DNA from: Echinometra lucunter
Lineage: Eukaryota > Echinodermata > Echinoidea > Camarodonta > Echinometridae
Assembly: GCA_029962745.1 (NCBI GenBank)
Contig: CM057157.1
Span: 21,954,916 to 22,018,915 of the forward strand
DNA length: 64,000 nucleotides
Direction: 5' to 3'
In this document: positions 11,456-21,875 of the stretch, in pieces
Numbering within the stretch: the first letter of the stretch is position 1
Layout: every line of letters starts with the position of its first letter
Made by a program: the position numbers and the translations under genes
The notes under the pieces: model-generated
Told to the model about the DNA's origin: nothing
The model's input: the letters and a program-made list of their open reading frames with translations, nothing else
Database searches by the model: none

Positions 11456-11820
11456 ATTTGTTTCCTTGGCACCTTGCTACATACGATTCCTTTTCTCAGT
11501 TTTTGTCTTTTGGAGGATAATTCATATCAAACTTTGAAGATACGATAACTAAATATGAGATAGTTTTGATTTTGGAGACATAAATGCCCCCCGAAAAGGA
11601 AACACGCATTAACCATTGCTACAATTAGGGCACTCTTGAAGTATTTTCTAAACGTCGAGTTCAGAATATCTGAATAATCTTTACATGGACATTCTAAATA
11701 TGATTGGGAATCCAGTCAATCGATTTACAACTATCTAGAAATTACTTTCAGTTTATCTTGCAATATGTGCCGCAAGATTGTAAGGTCACTAAGGTGAACA
11801 TGAACTATAGAATCCTTTAT

Positions 11821-12271
11821 ATAAAGATTCTAGGCCTCTGATTGGTCAAAGAGGCAGTCATGGAAACCGCCTGATGACTGCCGGGCATATAGCAAAAGAA
11901 AAAAAAAAACCCAACAAACTACTGACTGGGCATGATAGTTCAACCTTCGTGTACAATACATACGTACATGGTTTGTCACGCGCTAGCTCTAGATAGAGAA
12001 GTAGGCCGGGTAAGATGCGCGTAGGTATCTAACGCGCGTATCTATATTTGTGCATTGTGTACTTTAACTTAGCTCTGAATAATGAATGGTAGCACAACTT
12101 CATTTTAAATATGGACTCTTTATTTTTCGGGTCACGCTTAAAACTATAGCTTCTCGGTGATCTCGAAACTGTACTATGCCCCTCGACTTCGTCTCGGGAC
12201 ATAGTACAGTTTCGAAATCCCCTTGGGCTATAGTTCCAAACATGCCCCTCAAAGCAGTCAATATTTGTATA
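11821..12271. mobile_element. 451-bp insertion with TTAT target duplication, absent from copy 2
   Basis: Copy 2 at about 18301-18320 reads 'aatcctttatttcttacagg' without interruption. Copy 1 has 451 bp between TTAT at 11817-11820 and TTAT at 12272-12275. Inside is a near-perfect hairpin at about 12155-12216, with arms tcgaaactgtactatg and its complement around a short loop. No clear terminal inverted repeat is visible. The comparison with copy 2 gives both the boundaries and the polarity (insertion rather than deletion). Confidence 0.75.
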
Positions 12272-12659
12272 TTATTTCTTACAGGTAAAAGAAAACAAAT
12301 GTTGCGAGGTAAGGACAGAATACAAACGAGATTTGCAGGGGTGACGTGGCGACTAAAGTGTTTGCTCAACAAACAACCAGTCCCTTGTTTGCGAATCTAA
12401 CGTAAAAGTTGAAGTATTAATATAATAACGTTGAATAATAAGAGTGTCATGATGAAGTGGCATGACGAAATGAATTCGCCATGCTCATCAGTAGGGTTGT
12501 TTATCGAGAAACTGAACTTGCTGAACATTTAATAATCATTCCTTAACAATAATTAATTTTCATTTAACCTATTTCATTACTAATCTATTTTGTTATTATT
12601 GTAACACTTATCATGTACATGTATATTACTCTTTGGTATTGATGTATTATGTTTTATTT

Positions 12660-12740
12660 CTGTAAGTGCAGCGCATAGAGAAGTGTATATTCTAATTATG
12701 CGCTTTATAAGTTTCGTATTATTATCATTATTATGACAAT
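12660..12740 (+). mobile_element. SINE tail fragment
   Basis: 'gtgcagcgcatagagaag' runs to 'tatgcgctttataag', followed by ATT-rich sequence: a diverged copy of the common SINE tail. Confidence 0.5.
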
Positions 12741-12841
12741 ATATGATTGCACACTAGCTGCTAGCTAATCCTAACGTGACCTCTTATGTATTTGTGGCGA
12801 CCGCAGGCTTTGTCTTGCCTTTTCATCAGTTTTTGTGGTAT

Positions 12842-13005
12842 CATGATAATAAAAGTAATAATAACAATGATAACAATAATCACAATAATAATAATGATAA
12901 GAAATAACAATAACAAAAACAATAACAACAACAGCAACAATGATAATCATAAAAATATTAATAACAGTAATGATAGTAATGATGATGATGATAATAATAA
13001 TAATT
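12842..13005. repeat. Compound AAT/GAT/AAC microsatellite
   Basis: The stretch consists of ATA, AAC, GAT and AAT trinucleotide-like units. It occupies the place where copy 2 has the left arm and centre of the fold-back element at 18631-19280. Confidence 0.8.
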
Positions 13006-13149
13006 CATTTAATGCATTCATTACATATATCTTTGTGTATACCCCTTTGAAAATCAAGACTGAAAGCAAAAAGAGAACTCATAATTAGATTTGAAATATA
13101 ATTTTATGCCATTTGAGCAGTTGAAAAAAAGGAGATCGCTAACGTGACA

Positions 13150-13400
13150 CATAATAATAATAATAATAATAGTGGGTTCTTGTATAGCGCTCATATCCCT
13201 CAGAATTGACGCTCCTGGCGCTCAACTGTTTATATCATATCCCAGCTTTAGCAAGGCAGCCATTACGCTCTAGCATTTCAAGCAAATTCTTCCTACTGGG
13301 TATCCATTTACTACACCTGGGTCGAGAGTGACAACTATAGATTAATGCCTTGCCAAAAGTTAGTTCAGTATGAAGCATATTCTGAATCGAGGGATTATGT
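13150..13400 (-). mobile_element. SINE, antisense (core and tail)
   Basis: On the minus strand it contains 'acccaggtgtagtaaatgg' and 'tacccagtaggaag', then 'ggagcgtcaattctgagg', 'atgagcgctatacaagaac' and (ATT)n. The first words match the core of the full SINE at 61870-61905 (acccaggtgttaagtgggta). The sister copy is at 19272-19500. Confidence 0.65.
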
Positions 13401-13784
13401 GATCGCTTGTCCTAAGGGATTGCTCTATGTAAAATTTCCAGGTCAATACGCCTCTGTCATTCCCAACGACCAAAACACACGATTTACTTTGTATGGTCTC
13501 TCTTTTTTAACAGCTTAAGTGAAGTGACCTGCACTGAAGTCAATCAGTTACACAAAGTTTCGGGAATCGGTGTAATCTTCGAGGTGGTTAACGTCGATAA
13601 GAAATGAAATGAAACCCGCGTGGAAAAAACCCTAAACAACAACCGACACCTTGTTTGCGAATCTCTTGCAACTTTTGGATAATTAAGGCTGTGAAGAATT
13701 ATAAAGTGCATTTCTTTTCACCAGTCTGTGGATAATTGCATAGGTATATATTCAGATTACAATGGTTTCTTCCCAGTTAACAAT

Positions 13785-14160
13785 CGGACGTTTTTAAAAC
13801 GTTCTAAAAACGTTTCATGTAGGGTTTTCGGATTTTTTGGAAACGTTTTAAAAAAGTTTTTTTTTTTTTATCATGTTTCAGATGTTTTAAAAATGCTTTA
13901 TTTGGAGGTTAAAAAATCTTTTAACGTTTAACCCCCCCAAAACCCCCCCCCCCACCTTTGGAAAATTTTCTTCTAAACGAAGGACCTCCAGAAAACGTAC
14001 GACCGTTTAAAAAATGGCTTTAAGAACCTTTAAAAAAAGTCTATCAAACGTTTTATGAACGTTTACAACACGTTTCACTGAACGTACAAAAAACCTTTCT
14101 AGAACGTTTAAAAAAACCTCACAGACGTTGTAGAACGTCCAGAAAACCTTTGATTATTTT
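13785..14160. repeat. Repeat rich in aacgtt / aaaacgtt words, lies in the duplication spacer
   Basis: Words such as aaaacgttctaaaaacgttt and 'agaacgtttaaaaaaacct' recur on both strands, with a poly-C tract at about 13933-13952. The dense mirrored words suggest a fold-back MITE. Arms could not be delimited precisely. Confidence 0.5.
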
Positions 14161-14490
14161 AACAAAAATAATAATTTTAACCTGAAGTGAAGCTTTTTCA
14201 TTAAAATCCACTTAATGGTCTATAATACTATCGTCCTGTAATCCTAACAACCCTATACCTATATCCTATCCTATCCTAAACCTATCTTCTGAACTCTTGT
14301 CAGATCTTTCTATATAATTATATAGGGACCAGATTGCAAGGGCAGTTAAAGAATAGTTAAAGATTACAATTTTTCAATTTACACCTACAAATACCTCTTT
14401 CAAATGCATATCCTCTTCGAAATATGATTTTGGTAAATTATGTTTTTTTGTGAACATTCATGAATCGCGATCAATTATTATATCCATAGA

Positions 14491-14715
14491 GGTGCCGTAG
14501 TCGAGTGGTTTAAGTCGCTTGACTGTAGAAGCGAAGGTCCGGGGTTCGATCTCCGGCACGGCATTTATGCCCATTTTATCTACATTGCTGTTTTATCGTC
14601 TATCAAATAAAGTGAAGGAGGTGTTGCATAGTATGTGATGTGCCACAGTCGCAGTTAATGTTGTCATCATCTGTATACTTATTACTTACTATTACTTACT
14701 TATTATTATGTGATA
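14491..14715 (+). mobile_element. tRNA-derived SINE, short
   Basis: The tRNA-like head at 14491-14564 has an A-box-like tagtcgagtgg, an anticodon-like ctGTAga, a B-box-like ggttcgatctcc and complementary ends (gtgccgt against acggca). The T-arm is one base off the standard spacing and the anticodon stem is imperfect, so I do not call a tRNA gene. A short body and an ATTACT-rich tail follow. Confidence 0.55.
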
Positions 14716-14797
14716 GACTCCTTTACAATTTCTGTACAATTCTGTACAATTTTTTCATAGGAACTACAAGAACCTAATATACTTAAATTTCAGAATC

Positions 14798-15090
14798 AAA
14801 TTGCCACTGGTTAAAATCAACTATGAAAATCGAAGTTTACCATATAGAGGCAGAGGTGCAATGATCTGGGCCCCGTTGCATAAAACTTCCATTAATGGTA
14901 ACTCTGTCATGAATGGTAACCACCATGGTATAGTTGCTCAACAGCCAGTCAAATTCAGTGTTTCCATTGAAGTTACCATTGATGGCAAAGTTACCATCAA
15001 TAAGTTTTATGCAACGGGGCCCTGGCAGTGGTACGAGCTTCCAAATGACGTAAAAGCCTAGAGCCTTTACAACTTCAAATTGAAATGTAT
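14798..15090 (+). pseudogene. CR1/L2-like LINE ORF2 C-terminus with in-frame MITE
   Basis: The reading begins LPLVKINYENRSLPYRGRGA and MIW, passes through a 152-bp MITE, and resumes WQWYELPNDVKA before a stop. Without the insertion the text fits the 'NYGKRS.RYRGAKIWN.LPNDVK' C-terminus of CR1/L2-type LINEs. The MITE plus a CTGG duplication adds 156 bp, a multiple of three, and contains no stop in this frame, so the frame stays open by chance. Upstream RT domains are missing. Confidence 0.65.
14870..15021. mobile_element. Palindromic MITE with CTGG target duplication
   Basis: The ends are near-perfect inverted repeats, gccccgttgcataaaactt and its complement aagttttatgcaacggggc. CTGG occurs at 14866-14869 and 15022-15025. 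Inner words (attaatggtaact / agttaccatcaat) are also inverted. A degraded copy is at about 8595-8722 and an end fragment (tttatgcaacgggcccc) at about 53446-53462. Confidence 0.8.
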
Positions 15091-15689
15091 ACATGAAGTA
15101 GTAGCTGTTAAGTTTTGTAACCCCTTTCTCCTCATGTTTATCAGTTTATCTCCTTACTGGAGTTTCTCTTTAATCTCTTTCCGTTTTACCTTTCCCCTTC
15201 TCTCTTCTGCCTTTTTCAGCACTGAACCTCTCAAAGCACATCCCCCTTTTGTACTTTTTTTTGTTTTTGCTTGATATTTAAAATCTTTTATATTGTAAAC
15301 ACATTCCAATTTTACCCGTTGTTCTGCATCATCAATCCAAGACGAGTTTATTTTCCATTTCTGGCAGCATTGTAGCTGACATTAGAGAGTAGAAACTGAT
15401 AATTGCAAAAGGTGGGTACTGAAGAGGCTGCCAACTGGCTTAAGAATTTATAGTGCAGCAGGTTTAGTTATTTGCATAAGACCTGCTTAATTTTTTTTTT
15501 TTTTTTTATAAAACAGCATTTCGACATTATTTCTTCTATTATTAGAGTGTTGCGACAGAGCAAAAAGTAGACTTCGTGATATTGAGATTTTACATTCAAG
15601 TATACCTTTAAACGCAGTCAAGTTCCACCCTTGATTAAGATTACAATCCCATCATTTCATCTCCTCATAATCATTCAAATGCAGAAAAT

Positions 15690-16135
15690 GGTTTGAGATT
15701 ATAGTGATAACACTAAAAAATATTTAATGTCATGCACATCGATCTCAGTCTATGACCTTTGACCTCAAACTCAAAATCTATCAAATCACTTCGTCCCACT
15801 ATGGCGATATACATATTAACTAAGTGAAATTCATAGCTAAGGTATTGATTGATACTGAATTATAGTAATATAGCAAAACTAAAAAAAAAAAACTTTTTAA
15901 ATTTATATTCACCTCGATGACCTTTGACATTTGACCTACTTAAATTATCTGTCTGATCCCCTTGGCTGAAAGTAAAGAGTTCCGTTCACTGGTACATTAC
16001 CAAAGTAGGTGTTTTGCCGACTGTGTCCCCTCCCTCGCTTCGGGCGTCTGTGCCATAAACCGCCAACAATCAAACTTCCGCGGAATGGACGGGGCCAACA
16101 TTTTTGCCTCGTATGAAACTGCTTGCAGGCCTACC
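15690..16135. other. Copy-2-specific stretch
   Basis: No counterpart is seen in copy 1. No gene is supported; the frame at 15962-16213 has no recognisable motif. Confidence 0.35.
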
Positions 16136-16205
16136 CTAACAATAATGATATACCTTATAAATATAGCGCATATCACAAATATGTCTCTGTGCGCTGCAAG
16201 AGGAG
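16136..16205 (-). mobile_element. SINE tail fragment, antisense
   Basis: Sister of 10005-10080; contains 'tatagcgcatatcacaaatatg' type sequence. Confidence 0.55.
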
Positions 16206-16739
16206 AAATGTAGTTACTGGATACGTCGAAGAGTTATGAAAATAATAATATCAAACGATATACTTGCAAATTGCCATGATATAGAACCACAGTCTGCATT
16301 ATATACACCGTCTAGGTCCATTTGGAAGCGAATAGCAAAATTCATGTAATTGCATTTCGTAGCGAAAGGTTGTATAAATATTTCTTGCCTTGACCCAGAC
16401 AAAGTTGTCCAAGTAGCAGAAGAAGGATAACTCCGCAAGTCAATCTCGCGTTCATCATGACAGAAAAACGATCATGAAATACGACTCTCTACCTTTCCGT
16501 TCTTGACAGGGAATTCGATTTGAAAAATGTTCTCCAAAAGCAGTATCACTAGACAATAGTAGGCAGCCAGTTGGGGAGTGTATGAAAAAAGGGGAAATTA
16601 TTCAGGCGTGTAAACGAAAAATGGAGGGCTTAGGTATTAAAAATGAAGTAGGTAGAGCGTGAATCCATCGAACTTGGGTTGGACAAGTACATGCTTTAAG
16701 TTTGCTAAATTCCATCGTGGTGTACATAATGCATGATGA

Positions 16740-17765
16740 ACCAAATAACTGATAGGTATTCACGTATTAGTATGTTTCTAGCTTTTATGTTGATATCAAA
16801 ATGTAGGCTACCCTGGATGTCGATTTGTGTTCGCGGCTGGGGGATGATTGATACCGAATATCCTCGGCGAGGGAGCAAAGCGACCGAGCGGGGATAGGGT
16901 ATGGGGTTCAAACGTGAAGGATCAACTAAGCAAAGTCTCTAATCTACCATCCCTTCAATTAACCACACAAGAAATCGTTTTCAAACAGTATTGCAGAGGT
17001 AGACCCTCATAACTTGAATGGAATATTATGGGACCCCATTTTTTTTCTTTTTTTAGTTGACACCTCTTTTTGAGAATGAAACATCCTGTTCCTTATCTTG
17101 CTAGCTAGCGAAGCGAGCGAGCGCAAAATTCCGTTTTCTTGTTACAGAAATGTTATTTTGTCATCAAAATACACTCTAGGCCTATGAGATTATTTTGAAT
17201 GGTATATCCGACAACCTTGCTGCCAAATATGACTATTTTAGCAACTCGCTGGTCCAATTGTTTATTGTTCAACCACATACACTCTAAAAAGGATTGGTCA
17301 AAAAGCTAACAATCCGGTTGGTCAACACCTTATTGGTTATTTTCAACCCATGTGTTGGTCAAACCGTACAATTTTCATTGGTTAACCATTAAACGCATTG
17401 GCTAACTTTGTGAGTAGCTGATTTAAAAAATTCTCAAACTAAGATGAAACATGTGTATGAGTACTTGTATTTGTACTCAAAAACCCTAAAACCAACCATA
17501 ATTTGGAATGAAAAAGTGTAAGTTAGACGCCAACGGCGATTTCATTATCCTTCGTCTCACGAAACAATCACTAAGAGGACCACATGTATTGGTCATGCAG
17601 ACCAGTGAATATTCAAATACGACCATCATGAATATTCATGATCGACCAAAAAACAACAAAAATTTTGCGAAAATAGATAAATATTATTATTTTGATATTT
17701 TGTTTTTATGCTACGGTAGCATTTCAAATTGCGGGGGGATATATCCCCATCCCCCGGGATCGACA
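16740..17765. other. Copy-2-specific stretch with a MITE-like fragment
   Basis: Inside lies a segment at about 17278-17410 that starts acactctaaaaaggattgg and repeats 'ttggtcaa' / 'ggttaacc' words. This style resembles the terminal region of the TIR element at 30396. No matching second end was found. The rest has no recognisable feature. Confidence 0.35.
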
Positions 17766-17944
17766 CCCATGTAGGCTACTGTTGTAGTTATAGGAGATAC
17801 GTGAACTTTGTCGCTAATAGATCATTGTTCCATAATTTGGTGAATTCACTGTTAGCATGGATCCTACGAGAACGAGATAAGATCCATGCTGTTAGGTAGC
17901 GTTAACTACCGGTTGCGCTGTTTTGCGGTCAGGATGGGGTTTGA

Positions 17945-17970
17945 CCGGGAAGGGGGGGGGGGGGGGGGAA
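17945..17970. repeat. Poly-G tract
   Basis: A G-run at the end of the repeat unit shared with 11005-11455. Confidence 0.7.
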
Positions 17971-18630
17971 CTTGTTTCTTTGGCACTTGGCTACATACAT
18001 TTCCATTTTTTAGGTTTTGTCTTTTAAAGGTTAATTCGATTTTGGAGAAATGATCCCACCCCCCCCCCCGCGGAAATGAAACCACGCATCAACCATAACT
18101 ACAATTAGGGCACTCTTGAATGTTTTCTAGACGTCGAGATCAGAATATCTTAATATCTTAGATTGAACATGGACATTCCAAATATGACTGGGAATCCATT
18201 CAATCGATTTACAGTTATCTAGAATTTATTTTCAGTTTATCTTGCAATATGTGCCGTAAGATTGTACGGTCACCGTGACTAATGTGAACATGACTACAGA
18301 ATCCTTTATTTCTTACAGGTAAAAGAAAACAATTAATGTCGCGAGGTAATGGCAGAAAGGAGATTTGCGAGGGTGCTGAACAAACAACCAAAACCTTGTT
18401 TGCGAATCTAACGTAAATTTTGAAGTACTAATATAATATGTTGAGTAATAACCAGTGTGATGAAGTGCAGCGACGAGAAGAATTCGTCATGCTTAGTAGG
18501 GTTGTTTATCAAGAAACTGAACATGACAATATATGATTGCACACAAGCTGCTAGCTAATCCTTACGTGACCCTCTTATGTATTTTTGGCCACTGCAAGCT
18601 TGGTCTTACCTTTCCATCAGTTTTTGTGGT

Positions 18631-19280
18631 ATCATAATGTCACGAGAGTGATCCCTTTTTTGTTTTGTTTTTCAACTGCTACTAGACTCCAAATAACAAG
18701 ATATAGAAACAAATGGCATAAAGTTAAATTCCAAATTTAATTATAAGTTCTCGTTTTCTTTCAGTCTTGAATTTTATAGGGGTATACACACATATATTTG
18801 TAATAAATGCATTAAATGAACTGCAAATAATATGTGTGTATACCTCAAGCCATTAGAAACCATAGATCTTCATCTAGGCAGTAAAGTTTTTCTGAGGGTA
18901 TTCTACGTCGGGACGAGAGGCGAGTCCAGCTGCCATCCGGTTCTCCCTCATCGTCGGGGCTCGATCTCGTCCGGTCATCTTGCCGCTGGCTGAAACCACA
19001 TCGCTGGTCTAGGGGCTCTGGCTGGGGACGAAGCCATCCGCGGAGGCCAATTAGGGTCTGGAACGACCCAGTAGAATGTTCTTTTTTAAAAATAAGTTTA
19101 TTTGTTATTTGCAATTCATTTAATGCATTCATTACATATATCTTTGTGTATACCCCTTTGAAAATCAAGACTGAAAGCAAAAAGAGAACTCATAATTAGA
19201 TTTGAAATATAACTTTATGCCATTTGAGCAGTTGAAAAAAAAAAGAAAAAAAGAGATCACTAACGTGACACGTAATGATA
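18631..19280. mobile_element. Fold-back DNA element with a non-repeat centre
   Basis: The left arm (18631-18832) is the inverse of the right arm (19095-19280). Ends: atcataatgtcacgagagtg on the left, and on the complementary strand of the right end atcattacgtgtcacgttag. The arms share 'aatgcattaaatgaa' and 'gggtatacac' words. The ~260-bp centre is GC-richer than its surroundings and has no counterpart in copy 1. Copy 1 keeps only the right arm (about 12998-13145). Confidence 0.7.
18845..19057 (-). pseudogene. Exon-like captured segment inside the fold-back element
   Basis: On the minus strand the centre of the element begins after an acceptor-like 'gtcgttccag' and stays open for about 70 codons to a stop. 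It includes GWLRPQPEPLDQRCGFSQRQ and, further on, SEKLYCLDEDLWFLMA. The composition is GC-rich and Arg/Asp/Ser/Pro-rich, unlike the AT-rich arms. This could be the last exon of a host gene carried by a non-autonomous transposon. I do not recognise the protein. The open frame may also be chance. Confidence 0.35.
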
Positions 19281-19500
19281 ATAATTATGATAGTGGGTTC
19301 TTGTATAGCGCTCATATCCATCAGAATTGACGCTCCTGGCGCTCCACTGTACACCAGCCATAGACACCAGCTTCAGCAAGGCAGCCATTAAGGCGCTCCA
19401 GCATTTCAAGCAAATTCTTCCTACTAGGTACCCATTTACTACACCTGGGTAGAGAGTGGCAACTCTGGATTAATGCCTTGCCAAAAGTTTAGTTTAGATT
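19272..19500 (-). mobile_element. SINE, antisense (core and tail)
   Basis: Sister of 13150-13400 within the duplicated block, with the same core words (ctacacctgggtagagagtg on the plus strand) and the gcgctata tail. Confidence 0.65.
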
Positions 19501-19552
19501 GTTTAGATATGTCATCTTCTGTATGAAGCATATTCTGAATCGAGGGATTATG

Positions 19553-19752
19553 TATGGTGGCCCTGAAGTACCGACAACAGGTCATGTGCGACGTGAATTT
19601 CGTGGCCAACTTTGCGTCCCAGTCGCGAAATTCATGATCCGGGACGCGAAATTCGCGATTGGGACGCAAAGTACGCGTAACGGGTCGCGAATTTCGCGAA
19701 CTGGGACGCAAAGTTGGCCGCGAAATCGAGCGTACTCCAGGGCCACCATTTT
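19553..19752. mobile_element. 200-bp CpG-rich palindromic MITE with TTATG target duplication
   Basis: The ends tatggtggccctg and cagggccaccat are inverted. TTATG occurs at 19548-19552 and 19753-19757. The sister site in copy 1 (about 13395-13402) reads 'gggattatgtgatcgc' without the insertion. The interior repeats 'gggacgc' and 'gcgaaattcgcg' words and is unusually rich in CpG for this window. Confidence 0.85.
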
Positions 19753-20130
19753 TTATGTGATCGCTTGTCCTAAGGGATTGCCCTATGTAAATTTCCAGGT
19801 CAATACGCCTCTGTCATTCCTAACGGCCAAAACACACGATTTGCTTTGTATTTTCTCTCTTTTTTAACAGCTGAAGTGAAGTGAGCTGCACTGAAGTGAA
19901 TAAGTAACAAATAGTTGCGGGAGTGGGTGCAACGTTCGAGATCGTTAACGTCGATAAGAAATGAAACGAAACCCGCGTGGGAAAACTCCTATAGAACACT
20001 GACCGATACATTGTTTGCGAATCTCTTGTAACTTTTTGATAATTAAGGCTGTGAAGAATTATGAAGTGCATTTCTTTTCACCAGTCTTTGGGTAATTGCA
20101 TAGGTATTTGTTATTCGGATTACAATGGCC

Positions 20131-20655
20131 TCTTGGTAAAGCACATTCAGGGTCTAGTGTTATGTGATAGACCCCTTTACCTTTTACTAATTACTATTTG
20201 AAATAATTGATATTTTTTCCCCTTCTATGTATACAAATCCGTATTCGATTTTCATGTGCCTATTATGCTCATTGCAGTATTCATCTTGTGACTGTAATAT
20301 CTTTCATATCTTCTCTTTGATTAAGGGAACTAGAGTCGGAATATAATATTGACCTTTGTTAACAAATACACTAATCCATAGTAACTGTTTCGATTTTATG
20401 TTATATGTTGGGAGTCAGCACTTGTAAGACTGTTCTTTGTCTTCTTATTGGCTCCCTTCACAATGATAGTATGCAATTCTACCTATTCAGGGTTGGGGGG
20501 GGGGGCAAGATGACCCACACATGAGTTTATTTACGTGTTATATAGGGGTATTATATAGTTTTTTTCTTTCCCCCCTTTTTTCTGTTTTGATTACTTGAAA
20601 AATTATAGGGGCGGCGGCCCCCTGCCCCCTATAGCGCCGCCGCTGTACCTATATT
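20131..20655. other. Unannotated stretch
   Basis: A G-run is at about 20494-20504 and a short GC-rich inverted word (ggcggcgg / ccgccgc) at about 20611-20643. No gene is supported. Confidence 0.4.
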
Positions 20656-20740
20656 GAAATTCTTCATGTTTCCGTCTGTATTTTTTGTTTGCTTTTATAT
20701 TGTTGAAAATACATGAATTGAATTGAAAAAAAAAGCTAGG
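20656..20740 (+). mobile_element. LINE 3' end fragment with ATTGA-type tail
   Basis: 'ttgtttgcttttatattg' is followed by 'gaaaatacatgaattgaattg' and poly-A. This is the short-repeat tail style of CR1/L2-type LINEs. No coding part is attached. Confidence 0.5.
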
Positions 20741-20797
20741 TCAAGTGACCTCTGCCAACCCTGCCCCGACAATCAACATGATCAGTTTGCTCAGTAA

Positions 20798-20801
<4 letters not shown>

Positions 20802-20832
<31 letters not shown>
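20802..20832. repeat. (TC)n microsatellite
   Basis: About 15 TC units. Confidence 0.85.
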
Positions 20833-20838
<6 letters not shown>

Positions 20839-21029
20839 CCAGCTAATTTAAACGTTTTTTTTTTTTTTTTTAGCTTTGCTCCTAATCTTATTATTCTCGG
20901 GTTGAAGGTTTGGTAAGGGCGTTAAGTGTTAGATGAATAGTGTGAAATAAGTCAATTGTAGTTTTATATCAAATATGCCATATTTTTCATATCTTTAGAG
21001 GCCAGGCTCGGCCAGCACTGTTTTCTGGT

Positions 21030-21875
21030 CCATTTGCCAACTTTTATTACACATGTATGGCAAATCTTCTAACGATTATTTTTGTTGCGGTCTTTGGAGC
21101 ATAAATCAGTCAAATTAAATCAAAATCAATCAAACTTGAGTCCACAGATCGATATACAGGCGATACCATTGAAGAAAAGTACATCTAAGAATCATTTTTT
21201 TTTTGGTCAAGGCTCGACACGAAAAAGCCTTAGGTTGTTTGTTGACATCTCATAGACATACATGTATGCACTTTAATAGGACCATTGCAATGACGGTGAT
21301 TTATTTTTGTTCATGTTGTTAGTTCGCTTGTTTCTAGAGGAACTGTTTGGTAGCTTTTCCTACTAAATAAACGAAACCATGTGGGTGAAAATCGATCATA
21401 GAAATTTGCTAAAAGTATTGTTGATGTTTGAATTCAAGCAAACAGTATGAACGACATAGTTATGTTCTTACGAATTGAACCGCATTATGTGGGCGTAAAT
21501 GTAAAGTATATTACAGAGCGTTAAGAATAGTGAATATTCACATACCGTGCCATGTCTGTCGAACATTGACATCTTGGTGCCATTATGATAGAGTACATGT
21601 GGACATGTTCATGCAAACACTGATTCACCAATGAATAAACATTCAGAGTACATTACTTTAAACTTTAGTTCACAAATAATTCTACAACAATAGGCTGCCA
21701 GTTCGAATTCAGCTCTGAATGAGGAAACTGTTCAGGCGTGTAATTAAAAGAGGAACTAGAAATAAAGGGCTTAGATATTTGCCAACTTTTTAATACACAA
21801 GTATGCAATTTTTCGTAACGATTATTACTGTTGTCGCCGTCTTAGGAGCATAAATTAGTCAGATCAAATCAATTC
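21030..21875. repeat. Pair of ~95-bp direct repeats plus dispersed-repeat fragment
   Basis: The segments at about 21036-21130 and 21780-21870 share 'gccaacttttt' and 'taacgattatt' words and 'ggagcataaat.agtca'. A fragment of the dispersed repeat of 10183-10545 lies directly before the second one (about 21690-21780). This suggests a composite or nested repeat about 740 bp long. Confidence 0.45.

Larger units (their letters stand above)
8460..13772 (+). repeat. Direct duplication, copy 1 (~5.3 kb)
   Basis: The order of segments here matches 14720-20130: LINE C-terminus (8527/14798), 'cctctcaaagcacatccccc' (8914/15225), a SINE tail (10005/16140), 'gtctaggtccat' (10183/16310), 'gttgcgctgttttcgggg' type repeat (11150/17905), 'tctagaaattactttcag' (11734/18220), an antisense SINE (13150/19272) and 'tcaccagtctgtggataattg' (13720/20078). 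Homology is lost near 13772 and 20130. Copy-specific insertions break it in several places. Confidence 0.8.
14720..20130 (+). repeat. Direct duplication, copy 2 (~5.4 kb)
   Basis: Sister of 8460-13772, in the same orientation, about 6.1-6.5 kb downstream. It carries its own insertions: a fold-back element at 18631-19280 and a 200-bp MITE at 19553-19752. It lacks the 451-bp insertion of copy 1. Confidence 0.8.

Noticed and set aside
14491..14564. tRNA-Tyr-like gene (GTA loop)
   Set aside because: The anticodon stem and T-arm spacing are imperfect and a SINE-like body and tail follow.
14801..15094. Overlapping plus and minus frames of about 85 codons taken as small genes
   Set aside because: The minus frame is the palindromic MITE read backwards; the plus frame is a LINE C-terminus with the MITE in it.
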